Below are positions 9,223 to 20,886 of a DNA stretch of 64,000 nt, piece by piece. The position numbers and the translations under genes were made by a program. The DNA lies in NCBI GenBank assembly GCA_012934845.2, contig WNNJ02000819.1:1-64000 (forward strand). The letters are read 5' to 3'. The notes below the pieces were generated by a model that did no database searches, was not told where the DNA came from, and was given only the letters and a program-made list of their open reading frames with translations. The first letter of the stretch is position 1. Every line of letters starts with the position of its first letter. The stretch is from Pomphorhynchus laevis (lineage: Eukaryota > Acanthocephala > Palaeacanthocephala > Echinorhynchida > Pomphorhynchidae).

Positions 9223-11709
9223 TTTTTGAACCTCCAATTTTTAATCTACCTCCCCACTCTCCCATCTTCTAGTCTCCGTACTTCACTTTCTGACCATCTG
9301 GCAAAGAAAACAAACTAGATGTGTACAACTTTAGCATTAACACAAACTTACACAGATAGATGTATCTGCATTGAAGTGCCCGCTTAGTATACATTGTTCA
9401 TTTCAAAATGCAAAAACATGCTGAACGTCGTCCAGACAAGAACGACAAAGATCTTCGACATCTGATTGAAAGACTTTGTACCAACAAGCAAACAGAAAAA
9501 TAGATAAGACAAACATAATCTACAATTCTTCTTTTTCACTTAGCCAATGCCCTGTATATTTTCTTTTTAGATCTCAATTGTTACAAATGTGAGATCTTTC
9601 AAATCTCACATTTGTATTATTGGGAAGTAATAATATAAATCATAAAATGATAACTGCTCGCACAATTTGTCTTTCGAGTTTGGTAATAGCACATTAATCA
9701 ACGCGCAAGTAATACATAATAATCGGTCATTTTTATAAAGTTTCTATTTCCTCGTAAACAATTCAAACACAACTCAGCGATTTCAAATATTAAACATTTT
9801 GTTTAACAAAAATGTTTTGTCTTTTAATATTCGATAAAATAATAAGAGATAATAAACGAAAACAAATTTTATGTGTTCAACATTACATTTAACAAAAATT
9901 AGCAATGGTGGATTATTTGCATAGAAAAACAGTGTCTGCTTAGTATACATTGTGCATTTTAGAATTCAAAAAATGCTGAATGCCGCCCGGACATGTTTTC
10001 ATCAAATTAGTTAATTCGTAAATTCTCAGCTTATTTTAGAATTCAAAATTAAAATATCAACTCTTACAACAAGTTAAAACTAGGTTAAACGTTTTGTTAT
10101 TGAATATCGCGTGTCGATAATTGCACTCTCGAAAATCTACAATTGTCCTTTACGGATTTCGCTGTGTATTGTTAAAATGTTTGGATTATTTATATTATAT
10201 AGAGGGAAAAATAGTGTTCACTCAATTTTCAAAATGTCACAATGTTTTGTATATTTTTTTAAATCACCACTTTTATATTAGTCAGTAATAATATAAATCA
10301 TCAAGTGATGCTTTGTCTATCGAGTTTTGTAAAAGTCTTTCGCGTTTAGTGACAATTTGTCTGTCGAGTTTAGTAAAAGCGCATTATTCAATGCGCAATA
10401 ACGGATGATAATTTTAAATTTTGTATTTTTATGTTAAATAAATACATTCATAACAGCAGTCATTCAAAAATGTTACAAAGCCCATTAAAATTCTTATAAA
10501 CGTGTGTGTTGTTGAAGTGTTTTGCTTATTTATATTATATAGACGACAATAGAAAACATGGTGTTCACTCAAATTTCAATGCGTATATTAAAATGTGATC
10601 ATTGATAGAACGTTGTCGATATTTAATTTTATATATTTTGAGTTTGACTTCAATGAGTATAACAGAATAATTCACGCTGTATAATCTTATTCTCCGCTGA
10701 GAAATTCATAAAATCAATGATTCGTTAATTATTATTAATTCGTTAATATACGAATTAAATTTTTTATTAAAGGAATAGATTTATTCCTCGAATTTTTATG
10801 ATTGCTATTTTTGTTTAATCGATTGGGGATAAAAAAGATACAAATAGGAGATCACATTCTCTGAAAAAGTCATCCATAATAGTATTTAGATTATTCTGTT
10901 AAAAGTGGCAGTGAAAATAAAATCCATATTTACTTGGCGATAGAAAAATCAAATTAAGACTGGCACTACATATCTGTCGTTCTGATATAAGAAACGTTTT
11001 TTATTGGTTTGCAAAACTTTTATAAGATTAACCAAAAAGGAAACAATATTTTTATTGTTAGATATTTACATTTATCAAATATTTTAAATTAACAATTGAA
11101 CAAAAAAGAGATCACATTATTGAAGAAAGTTACACATTACAGTATTTAGGTTACTTACTGAGCACATGGGCTCGCATGCTACATTATTTTGGTGCCTAGC
11201 GAATACATTTTGGAAGTTTACTAAAAGTCTAGTTACCCGAAAGTTATGTAGCTACAGGGCCACACTGATAATACCGCCTTGTATAGATTACGTTAATTAA
11301 TATTATTTTTTCAATTACGTTAATATATGTTTTATATACTAATTAATTTTTTTATTCAAAGAATAGATTTATACAGTTACAAGCATTTTATGATTGATAT
11401 TTTCGGATCATCAGTTGGGGTGTGAATTTATAATTCAACAAGATTAATCAAAAAGGAAACAATATTTTTATTGTTAGATATTTACATTTATCAAATATTT
11501 TAAATTAACAAATGAACAAAAAAGAGATCACATTATTGAAGAAAGTTACACATTACAGTATTTATATTATATACTGAGATGTTTGCATGCTACATTATTT
11601 TAGTTCATACATAAGGAAGTGAACGATAGTATTTAGATTATATACTGAGATATGTGTTTGCATGCTAGATTATTTTAGTAAATGGATGAAAGAATGAGCG
11701 ATATAACAC
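9223..11709. repeat. Non-coding AT-rich block with internal direct repeats
   Basis: No coding frame is supported. Two blocks repeat: about 9360-9730 and 9920-10410 share CTTAGTATACATTGT, ATGCTGAA-GCC/GTC and the GTCTxTCGAGTTT...AATGCGCAA stretches. About 11026-11170 and 11441-11600 are nearly identical over roughly 140 bp (GGAAACAATATTTTTATTG through TTACACATTACAGTATTTA), a 415-bp spacing. The motif near 10730 and 11310 recurs near 1240. A perfect hairpin (14-bp arms, 7-nt spacer) lies at 9582-9616. Confidence 0.6.
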
Positions 11710-12843
11710 ATGCTGTCCTGTGAAGCAATCTTTCAAATTCCGTGTTTCCGATGTAAGGCTGAACAACATATGGAGGTAATGAGTGACAATCCCGTAAAAG
11801 TAGATAAAAGCATTTGGGTAACAATCTTCACCTCACTGACCGGGACGACATTTGAGTCCATATATGAAGGATTAGAGAAAATAGCTGAGGATAATAGAGC
11901 ATTTCTCACTTCAATGGCCATCTGCGGTGCTGTCGGCGGTGGGAAGGTGATGAGGACAATGGCTTCCCAAGCTAGTAGACTATCAAGGGTCTGCGCAGGG
12001 ACGGCGTTTGTGAAAGGTTCCTTTGGAGAGTTGAATTATACAGCAATAACACTATTAGACCATATACTCTGCAGAGAAGAGGTCAGACCTGACTTCACAG
12101 ACAGATTTGAAGTAAAATACGGAGCTAGAAGCATTTGGGAAATGGATGACTCTAATGAAACTCCTGACCGAAAGATTAAAAGAGAGTTTGCAACAAAGTT
12201 TGTGTATAATAATAAAGTTGCAAGGGATATTGCCAAACTGCCCTCCAACTGCGGGTTATCACAACCAGCATGTCTGGCACCAGCTCTGGCGATGCTGGTG
12301 CAAGCATCGCCGGAGCAGGAAGGAAGACAGCAGAAATTTTTTCTCAATACTCATTCAGCAACGGAACGATCTAACTCGAATATTTCTGTCTACAGAACAT
12401 TATCGGAAGCCATGTTACCTGAACAGCAGCAGATGCTAGAACAGATAGTGCGTGCGATCGCTCGGTTAAAGCGTAATGTTCACGACCTTCAATCAAGCAA
12501 GGCCCAGACGACTCCAGATGTGACAATGACTCCTGTACTTGAGAACAATTTCACTAAAGAAGACACTGCGGAGCTCATCACAAGAGTAGAAGCTGCTCTC
12601 GATAACCCTAAATCGAAGGCAAGGGATACACATGAGCTATCGGCATATCTCGGCATGATGAAAGCTATGTCGGAAGAAGAGCTGGAATACAATGTGGCAA
12701 AAGAATGGTACCAGTTGTTCTTCCGTAGTGTGGTAACAATCTTCATGGCGGTTACCCATGGATGGCAAGCAGTGGCACACCAGTTAACTCGTGTGACTGG
12801 GGGTCGATGCGGACTTTGCCAGACGTATCGGCCTGGATCTTAA
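11710..12843 (+). CDS. Unrecognised 377-residue open frame, possibly an endogenised viral protein
   Basis: The longest open frame in the left half, encoding 377 residues. The alternative start at 11770 (MEVMSDN) is equally possible. No signal peptide or membrane segment precedes a largely helical, Ala/Glu/Gln-rich body. A Q-rich helical stretch (EQQQMLEQIVRAIARL) lies near residue 240, and a Cys pair (CGLC) sits close to the C-terminus. A short related piece recurs at 13768-13950. Context among viral fossils, plus a compact helical protein without introns, suggests a nucleoprotein- or capsid-like origin. The fold and family are not recognised, and a host or transposon origin is not excluded. 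It looks whole. Confidence 0.5.
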   Translation: MLSCEAIFQIPCFRCKAEQHMEVMSDNPVKVDKSIWVTIFTSLTGTTFESIYEGLEKIAEDNRAFLTSMAICGAVGGGKVMRTMASQASRLSRVCAGTAFVKGSFGELNYTAITLLDHILCREEVRPDFTDRFEVKYGARSIWEMDDSNETPDRKIKREFATKFVYNNKVARDIAKLPSNCGLSQPACLAPALAMLVQASPEQEGRQQKFFLNTHSATERSNSNISVYRTLSEAMLPEQQQMLEQIVRAIARLKRNVHDLQSSKAQTTPDVTMTPVLENNFTKEDTAELITRVEAALDNPKSKARDTHELSAYLGMMKAMSEEELEYNVAKEWYQLFFRSVVTIFMAVTHGWQAVAHQLTRVTGGRCGLCQTYRPGS

Positions 12844-13767
12844 TCGGCCTCATATACAGCTTCAGCCTTACACACAACATGCTTACCCCTCTAGGGATCA
12901 AATGGCGGTAAGAACGCAAAACAATGGAAAGCCACAATCCTCTAGGAAGAAAGGACGGAAATAGAGGTCAGCCTTGATTTGTGTTGTAAATATAAAAAAA
13001 AATATTTTCTTTTTTTCTACCTCTTAGTAAGCGGTTTTGTTTTTATGTTTTGGATCTACTAGTTAAAGAGGAAGGGGTAGAGGTAATATCTGAGGAAACG
13101 GCGCTCAAGTGAGATTGGGTCAAATGATCAACCTGCACTTTAAAAAGGTGTCCGCCCTCAGATAATACCTTTATCCCAAGTGTAATCATCAAACAAACTG
13201 GTATGGGTCTTATTTGAACAAGTTGTTTACTCCCTATAGGTTTTGTTTTGGTGGTCACATTTATCCTCTCTTAGCTATAGATAACAGAAGGCTTCTACTC
13301 AATAGATACAACTTAAATATGTTTTCTATAAAGAGTATATATAAGTCTTCTAGTGATGCGGTACTATACAGTACATGTCACATATGATTACTTTTTATTA
13401 AAAAAAGTAATCATTTTATTATACATATGATTACATTTTCATAATGAATATCTATCTCTCTTTTCTGGGCAAGTAGAACATACTTCCCTGAAATATGTTT
13501 AAATTCCTGGTTACATAACCTTTCAGTGATTAATTGTTTAAAATTAAAAAAGATCAAAGATCTTTTTTATAGTAAAAAAGATCTTTTTCTGTTTTTGTTA
13601 TATTGTCAAAACAACATTGGAAGTATAACTCTTGATAAGCAGTTAAAAAATATCATAACTCTATCAACTGTCTTCTACTATCTTGCACAGGAGCACAGCT
13701 TACTTCCCACACGTAATCACGTGTCTTTTCGCAGGGTATAAATACCTCGAAATATGCTCCTCCTAAC
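12844..13767. other. Stretch without recognisable genes
   Basis: AT-rich. A perfect hairpin (13-bp arms, 5-nt spacer) lies at 13384-13414. A 71-codon frame at 13526 is lysine/leucine-rich and not convincing. Confidence 0.5.
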
Positions 13768-13950
13768 TCGTACAAGCATCGCGAGAGCAGGAAAGAAGAC
13801 AGCATGTTACAAAAGAGTTTAACGATGCCGCAAAGAGCTATGATCTATCGATGGACGATATCCTTATGATTTTTCACCAACGAATTTTTTATATTATAAA
13901 GTCGATCGAAACCTTGTTGAGTAGGCTGACTGCTAACCACCACCTGTAAT
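13768..13950 (+). other. Fragment related to the 11.7-12.8 kb open frame
   Basis: Nucleotides CAAGCATCGC-GAGCAGGAA-GAAGACAGCA repeat those at about 12300 (protein QAS-EQE-RQ). The frame then continues about 45 codons with a different, helical sequence. Either a second diverged copy or a rearranged piece of the same source element. Treated as a fossil. Confidence 0.45.
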
Positions 13951-13954
13951 CACA

Positions 13955-14445
13955 ACATTTACAGCACCGGGCATCAAGTAAAATACTTGGGGTTTACCAT
14001 TACGATTAAATGGACGGCCAGATCAGACTTATGTTCAAGTGTCCCGAAGAGAGTTAAATGAGCCCTGAAACGGTCTCAGCGTCTGTCGTTAAGGAGGAGT
14101 GCTCAGATACGTATTTGGTGTACAAAGGCAACCTCGGGATTTGTCTTCTTTTCTATTTGTCTCACGAGCAAATACTAAGATTTCTGAAGCTCCTCACATC
14201 GCGACTACCAACCATCATCCGACTAGACAGTATCCTCAGGTGTGTGAAAGACCCTGATTTGTTAAGTCGGAAGGTAGCGCGTTGGTGTGACTAGTGTGCA
14301 CATGTTCCAACTAATTTGGTAAATTACTGAAGACTGGAAATGTCAAACGCTGCAATAATTACATCAAGCTATGTTTTGTCTTAATATCTTATTTAGACCA
14401 TAATTTTTCTGCATATGTATTTTTATTAAGAAAATCTTTATTATT
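13955..14445 (+). mobile_element. LINE A 3' end
   Basis: End of ORF2 (matches at protein level to 25.68-26.05 kb: LG-, LKRALKQA-type block, then CVKDPDLLSRKVARW) followed by a 3' untranslated tail. The tail ends in TTTATTAAGAAAATCTTTATTATTAC, the same end as at 26.15 kb and 21.96 kb. Strongly 5' truncated. Confidence 0.75.
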
Positions 14446-14564
14446 ACTTCGAATACGCAAAAATCATTACATTACGCATTTAATCTTTCATATGACTGCT
14501 AATATTAAAAATCGGCTATTGTAAATAGAATAATTTTATTAAAAATAGTTTCTAGAATGTTATA

Positions 14565-15840
14565 CGAGGGCTACCTTTTATATTTCGGGATTTGGCTACT
14601 CTGGTGTTGCAATCTGTCAACTGACAGCTCTATTGTAAAGTTTAAAGTTTTTGGGGTTATAGGTACTCAGAACGTTTTGACATACGAGCGCTATTTGTGT
14701 TGTTTACAGCAAATTAAAAGATTCATCTGCCCCTAAGAATGGAATTAAATCGTGAACATTTTCGTGCGATTATTTTTTACAACTTTCGACGTGGATTAAC
14801 TCAGCAGCAGTGCATGAATGAACTTAATTCAACTTTTGGCGATGAAGCTCCATCAAGGACCAGTGTTTATCGATGGTATGGTGAATTCAATCGTGGTCGA
14901 AGTTCAGTCCAAGACGAATTTCGTGAAGGTCGTCCAACATCAGTTGTTGTTCCGAAAAACATTGATGCTGTGCGCGAACTGATATTGCAAGATCGTCATG
15001 TGACCTATAGTGAGATAGAGACAACCTTAGGCATTAGTGAAACCAGCATACACTCAATATTGCATGAACATTTAACTGTCAAAAAAATTTGTTCGCGTTG
15101 GATGCCACACAATTGGTCAATCGCTTATAAAAAGGTTCGTGTCGATTGGTCTAAAGAAATGCTCGGAAAGTAGATCGTGGTGCTTAAAGCACGTCTATGA
15201 CATCGTGACAGATGATGAATTGTGGATTTACGCGTATGAGCCCGAAAGTAAACAGCAGTCGATTTTATGAGCCAAATCCAACAAAAGTTGTTCGCGCACG
15301 AAGCACTTCCAAGCAAATGGTCGCATGTTTTTTCGGAAAAACTGAACATGTCGCAACCGTATCACTATAACAACGCAGAACTGTCAATTCTGAGTGGTAC
15401 ACAACAATCTGTTTGCCAGTTGTCCTCCAAGAAATCAGGAAAACCAACCGCCGAAGACGGATCACTCTACACCACGACAATGCGAGCTCTCAGACATCGG
15501 CTCAAACAACTGCATTTTTGAGCACCCAAAACATCGATTTGATGAGTCATCCGCCATATAGTCCTGACCTTTCACCAAACGACTTCTTTTTATTCCCGCA
15601 CGTAAAAAACAAACAGAGAGCTCAACGTTTTTCGACAACTGAAGAAGCGGTTGCTGTATTCAGAATGCATGTTTTAGAGATATCTCAATCAGAGTGGAAA
15701 AATAGCTTCGACAATTGGTTCAAACGAATGTAAAAGTGTATAGATCTTCATGGGGAATATTTTGAAAAATAATAATGTGATTTTCGATGATTAATATTTG
15801 TTTTTGTTCTCTAATCCAGAAATATAAAAGGCAACCCTCG
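14565..15840 (+). mobile_element. mariner transposon with terminal inverted repeats
   Basis: A 1276-bp element with TA target duplications at 14563-14564 and 15841-15842. The 28-bp termini start CGAGGGCTACC on the left and, as reverse complement, CGAGGGTTGCC on the right (25/28 matching). Inside is a decayed transposase. Size, TIRs, TA target and a D,D34D-type transposase place it in Tc1/mariner, in the mariner lineage widespread in insects. Horizontal acquisition is the usual explanation for this family, but is inference here. Confidence 0.92.
14739..15733 (+). pseudogene. mariner transposase pseudogene
   Basis: The first 144 codons (14739-15173) are open: MELNREHFRAIIFYNF start, paired helix-turn-helix region, then SRWMPHNW (the WVPHEL-type linker). 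A one-base deletion after EMLGK near 15170 ends the frame, and the rest is spread over other frames. Catalytic blocks are visible: TDDELWIYAYEP (first Asp), HHDNAS (second) and YSPDLSPNDFFLFP (third, 34 residues on). The C-terminal end is DNWFKRM at 15712-15732. It cannot make a full transposase. The normal length is about 345 residues. Confidence 0.9.
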
Positions 15841-15842
15841 TA

Positions 15843-16051
15843 CTCATATAACAAGTACTGTTTTTCAAAAGTCAATTGAAAAATTATTTCGAATCTGTGG
15901 ATAAACGCTATCAAATTGTTCGTATCTACAGATGAATTAAACAATTATATGAAAAAATTATTGAATAATCTGAATATTTGAAAATATTCAAATATGTGAA
16001 TTATCACATTTTTTTGCCGATTAGCAAAGTAATTAAAAAAAAACGATTTAC
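15843..16051. other. AT-rich stretch beside the mariner
   Basis: No gene seen. It contains a short palindromic AT run near 15960-15985. Confidence 0.5.
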
Positions 16052-16200
16052 GTTCTACAACCATATTTACGTCACCCATAGATGCAAGAATCACTCTCAG
16101 ATTTGTATCACGGTTATGAAATCCCACTGTCTGCATTTGTTCAAGTTCGGATGCATAAAGTTGTTCTGGAGTTTGATTGTTGATTTGTCGGCTGATGTTG
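16052..16200 (-). CDS. Ubiquilin-type UBA domain exon (isolated)
   Basis: The minus-strand frame reads PEQLYASELEQMQTVGF followed by HNRDTNLRVILASMGD and VNMVVER. This is the C-terminal ubiquitin-associated domain of ubiquilin/DSK2 (family form: QLEQL..MGF.NREANL.ALIATGGD.NAA.ER). The block is bounded by a plausible acceptor (CATCCCCAG at 16201) and donor (GTAAAT from 16051), with phases that would restore the usual ER-LL ending in a next exon. No other ubiquilin exon was found in the window. Ubiquilin shuttles polyubiquitinated clients to the proteasome. This may be one exon of a gene broken up by insertions, or a relic. Confidence 0.6.
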
Positions 16201-18099
16201 CTGGGGATGATGACGATATAGTTGAAAACACGAAACAGTATAATCTTGATTTGAATTATGTACTTCGCATAATTATTGCAATATTGGAATGATAATGGTA
16301 AGTTCAACAGTGGCGGAATTTTAAGCAAAAATTGCAAGAGGCTGTTTAACATTGGCAGCGACGCCTATTTGAATCAACTTGACCGCATTTATAATGCAAT
16401 TGACGAAATACGACAACTTAAAAAACAGTATTTCACTACAATAACGCCCTTCTCATGTTGAACGTTGCATCGATAGCCAAGAAGAGATAGAACTGCTTCC
16501 TAATTCGTCATATTCACCAACCGAAACTCTTACAAACTACCACGTCATTCTGTAGTTGAAAGCCTAGCCAAGAGAAGGGACTATTTAAGATTCACTAATA
16601 ACTATATCTAAGATTTTTCAGATGAATGACTCTAAAATGGCAATATCGAGTGGACGAAATAACGTGTGGTCGTTTGATCCTATTAATCAAATATTATATT
16701 GGACTACTGCTATAAAAAACATTGTGTGAACGCCATATGCGTGTGATGAAATTTACAAACACGGCATGTATGTCTCCAAAATGACATCATGTTTACATTA
16801 AACTGACATTGTGGATTACATGAGTTATCACTTTGCAAACTCAACGTTTCATTTGCCGGACGTCAATGCAGCGATGCTCGACACCTACTTTATAAATTAT
16901 CGAAAACGAATGTTGATCGATTTTGATCAACATTCGTATTTATTTATAGAATAAAAGGTTTCTTGGCTTACATTTCTGGGAAAGTTGTGAGAAACTTAAA
17001 TTATCTTAAACAGCAGCTCAAAAGCTGCTTGACTTAACAATACGGACATTTGAGGGACTGAACGTTAGGTGTAAAAAGTAAAATAAGGGTAAACTCCCTT
17101 TAGTTTCTATGAATGTGGTGCCGTTACTGGGAGAGCTCGCTGTAAAATTCTGATTGTGCTTTAAGATATAGCACAAGAGAATTTTTAAAAAAATTTTAAT
17201 TTTTAATTTTTAATCGCTGTTTATTGATTCAGTACCTATCGATACTGTCAGATGTAACTTTTAAAATACCAGACCGTCATTTCTAATGACATTCAATTAT
17301 CTGTGCAATAAAAAGTACATAAAAAGTGAAAATTAAAAATCCAGCAGAAACTGGATTAAGTAATTTGACAATTTATCGTTAGTTATTAACTGATGGACTT
17401 AAAATTGCTCATTTTTTGTCGTTGTCTTCAAAAAGCAACGTCAAGTACGATAATACATTTCTAATTTGAAAACATTAAACACTCACTTCTCTTTGGCTTT
17501 TTCTTTAATTCATCTGCACTAAATGTTCGTATTCATCAACTTTTGCTGGACTTTAAAAATGTTCTAGAAAAAATCCAATTACCTTCAATAATTATCAAAT
17601 TATTGTTCTTAAAATTGTAGTGTCGATCCTGCAAATCCTGCGTTTGTGAATCCCGTGTTCGATGTTGAACACAAATAATATAATTTGGGCACATTACAAG
17701 ATTTGCAATGTAATAATGACGTTTGCCTGAAAACGGAAGAATTCAGGCTATTTTTTAGTTTCAGAAGAAGGAAACTGTTCTACTTCGCTACCAATAACTG
17801 GCAAAATATAAAAAATAAAATTATAATTTATTAATAATGTTTAAAATTTAAAAAGATAAAAATATGAATCAAGATCACTTCTAATAAAATTAATAATACG
17901 TCGACATAAAGATTGATAAAATGAAAGATATATAGCAAAATCAATAAAAGTCAAAAATAATATTAATAATAAGTTGAATATTGCGAAAAAAGAATGAAAT
18001 CAAATAAAAGCAAACAAACTGAAAATGCAAATTAACAAGGTCCAAGTATTTAAATTAGAAAAATGTAGTTAACCTCTCCGTATAATGTACATAATCGAT
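16201..18099. other. Stretch without recognised genes
   Basis: A few coding-like runs are visible on the + strand (16320-16560, with LNQLDRIYNAIDEIRQLKKQ; 16840-16950), but none matches a family I know. A perfect hairpin of 13-bp arms lies at 16906-16937. The remainder, 17.0-18.1 kb, is AT-rich with no supported feature. Confidence 0.4.
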
Positions 18100-18778
18100 A
18101 GCGTTAGACTTCCTCCTCTTCGTTATCACTACTTTTAGATAGCGCCAGATCATCTAGAACATCTAAATCAACCGATCCACTGACAACTAGCCGGCCTTTT
18201 TCCGGTATCATCTGTTTGTTTATAGTGGGCGTAATTATTTGATCTGTTTCACAAAAGTAACTTTATACTTCTGTTTCATAATGAAAACTTCCGTCCGATT
18301 CATGATTATCACTATTTGCGTTCGATAAACTATCAGTTAATTCAAAATCAGATAATGTATGTACGTCATGTGTCATATAACCGACGGTCTGTATACTAAT
18401 TTCGGTTTCTGGCTGTGAGTCATCTCACAGCCAGAAATTTCTGTCATCTTAATCAGAGATTGTGCATCAAATTTGATGGAAACAACCGTGTAATCCCTCA
18501 TATTAATTGCTCGAACATTAAGGATATTGCAGCATATTTTAGGAAGGTACAGTACATTTTGCATTTTAATATCGTATGTGATGTTATTAAAACTCTCCAG
18601 TTTTATTACCGCGGTGCCTTGACTTACCGCAGATACTTTTATGCCATCGCCGACTTACAAGATATCCGCCTTGTCAAAGAACTCCAGTGAATTGAGTGCA
18701 TTGCATTTATTTCATAAGTTATATGTTTTGTAGCGCCTGAATCAATAAACCATTTGCTCGAAAGGGAGCAAATGGTTT
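18100..18778 (-). mobile_element. Ty1/copia LTR retrotransposon fossil (protease region)
   Basis: Minus strand, about 18765-18430: the aspartic protease signature WFIDSGATKHIT, then a NVLYLPKICCNIL stretch typical of the copia protease-to-GAG-pre-integrase region. An acidic minus-strand frame at 18415-18105 may be part of the same element. It is broken, lacks visible LTRs, and is truncated against LINE A at about 18778. Age not estimable; decayed. Confidence 0.65.
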
Positions 18779-19750
18779 TGTCGTAGGGGAGCCATGAAAG
18801 ACAACCACCTGCGATTTAGCTGAGTTTAGAACAAGATTGGATATGGGTAACTGGTCTTTTTATCTTAAAAAGAAACGGCTGATGTTAGAGACTACGTCCT
18901 TACACCTGCGTCCAGAGAACAGGGCTGTGGTGTCATCAGCGCACACCACTAGACGTTGATCGCGTTTAAATATTTTGAAAAGATTTCTGGAAGCAGCAAG
19001 ATAAAGGATAGGAGAAAGCGGGGAACCTTGAGGCACACCCGCTGTAGGGTAGAACTGACGCGCATCAGGGTCGTCTTCGTAGTAAAATCGCTTGGTGTAC
19101 AACAGTATCTCCACCCTGTTAACAATTCTCGCAAACAGCCCGAGGGACCTGAGAGAAGAGATAATAAAAGGTATGGAGATGCGGTTAAATGCAGCAGAAT
19201 AGTCAAGGAAAACAGCCACAGCAAGTTGATGGCTATTATCCCGACAGAACTGATGCATTTCACCTACTGCTGAATGAACCGAGCGACCTTTGACGAACAC
19301 ATGGAACCCATGTGGGATTAAATTACGCCTACTTAAATGATCGCGGATTCTACGCGCAAGCGCTTTTTCGTAGATGGATACTAGGGAATTTTGAATCGAG
19401 ATGGGCCGCAGGTCTTTAGGACATGAGACCGGATATTTTTAGGTAAAAAATTCTTCTACTAATGTTGATGCTAAAAACATCAGATGGGGTGGCTAATAAA
19501 ATTGTGGCGGCCACCTCCCTTCTTTGTTCGGCTGTCAAAAGCTGACAGACGAGAAGAGAGTGGAGCGACGGTTTTGGAGGTGCCCGGAAGAGGCCCCCAG
19601 GCATTGAGTATATCCGGAACAGATACATCTCTACTCCTGAAGTCTCCCCAAGGCGGGATTGGATTGCGGTGATTGAGTGTCTCCATAATTGTGTAGAGAT
19701 AGTAACTCCTCCAAGACTCTGTCTAGGCCTATACTACCAATCCACCCCCA
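18779..19750 (-). mobile_element. LINE A ORF2: linker and reverse transcriptase (minus copy)
   Basis: Reading leftwards: PPWGDFRSRDVSVPDILN linker (19.67-19.6 kb), then CPKDLRPISIQNS, HVFVKGRSVHSAVGE, a catalytic motif A variant FLDYSAAFNRISIPF, motif B GVPQGSPLSPILYLA, and motif C VVCADDTT. The usual YADD is CADD. It ends in VVFHGSPTTK at 18.78 kb, where the copia fossil starts. The endonuclease domain that should lie between linker and ORF1 is deleted. Protein identity to the plus copy at 24.4-25.8 kb is high. Confidence 0.88.
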
Positions 19751-19755
19751 ACTTC

Positions 19756-20886
19756 TTAGTTGAATTTGTTGAATTCAACTAAGAAGAGGGGCCGAAGCCC
19801 CCTCTTCTTAGTTGCTGGAATTGGTGGAGTTGCATGAACAACTGGCGTCCCGAGGAATGAATTAACCAAATTTCTGATTAGCTCCTCCATGGAGGCTAAT
19901 GTAGAACGTTTGCTATAATCGATCAAACGGATGATGTCAGAATCGAAGAGTTTACCAGAGTCAGCATTTTTGTTAGTAGCTGCAGCAAAGGATCTGGGAG
20001 GAGAAGTAACAAACAGAGTTTTGTAAACTATGAAAGCTTTACATCTCCTTGACCACGCTGGGTGGTTTAGCTTGCAGTTAGTGCAGAACGCAAGGGCCGA
20101 ACATTTAATACCCGCCACAAAATCTGGGCAAGTGTCTTGTCCGCAAACCCCGCATTTCTGGGGGAAGGCACATGAGGACTTCCAGTGTCCCCACATATGA
20201 CATCCGCCACAGTGGGGGTAAGTTAGATTGTCCTCGTCTATTAATACGAATTTCAAATTATATCCCATAAAGGGGTTGTTATTGTTGTTCAATAATAATC
20301 TGGCATGGCTCATTTACGCTGAACAAAAGGCGATTGGGAGGGATAAGCCGTCCCTCTCCTTGAGTTGTCTTATGTTGCTTGTTGTAAATTTATTGTTCAA
20401 CGAATTGAAGTCCTCCTCCAGTTGAGGAGGGAAATTAATTAATTTTAGAGTGGACATGATTGGTTTTATTTCTATAGAACCGATGTTACTGTAATTTTCA
20501 GAAAAGAAAACCATATATTCTTGTAGATAATCAGGGGTTGAAAAAGAGATTCTAATGGAAGAGTCATAAAACATCACATTTTGAAATAACACCCTGTTCT
20601 CATGTATATTTACCAAAGTTTTCAAGAATATTTTGAAATAATTGTGCTTTTCCATTGGCTTAAGTATTTTTACCACACAAAGATTCAGTAGTTTAGGGAC
20701 GGGGAGTAGTACCCCGTCAACATGCAAACAAAAATCGTTACTCACAGATTCCATTTTGGTTGAAGATAACTTATCTTTGTTAGATGAACTGTCCATTACT
20801 AGCTCATTTTCGTTGAATTTTGCTGTGATAGTAGAGTTCTTTGAACTTCCGACACACGCTTTCTCGTTGAACATTTTTTGATTCAA
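19756..20886 (-). pseudogene. LINE A ORF1 (zinc-knuckle, nucleic-acid-binding protein)
   Basis: Two minus-strand frames in the same phase (20886-20314 and 20313-19756) are separated only by one TAA, so ORF1 is about 375 codons with one in-frame stop after FCSA. The N-terminus is Asn/Ser/Lys-rich, followed by a conserved middle domain. The C-terminal part carries Cys/His knuckles: CGGCHMWGHWKSSC, CGVCGQDTC and CTNCKLNHPAWSRRC. This arrangement is typical of I/Jockey-clade ORF1 proteins, which coat the element RNA. The GDxN-free end runs into a hairpin at 19752-19786. Confidence 0.85.

Noticed and set aside
15945-16352. Whole 135-codon minus frame as one protein
   Set aside because: Only the UBA block (16052-16200) looks coding. 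Both flanks are low-complexity and bounded by splice-like sites.
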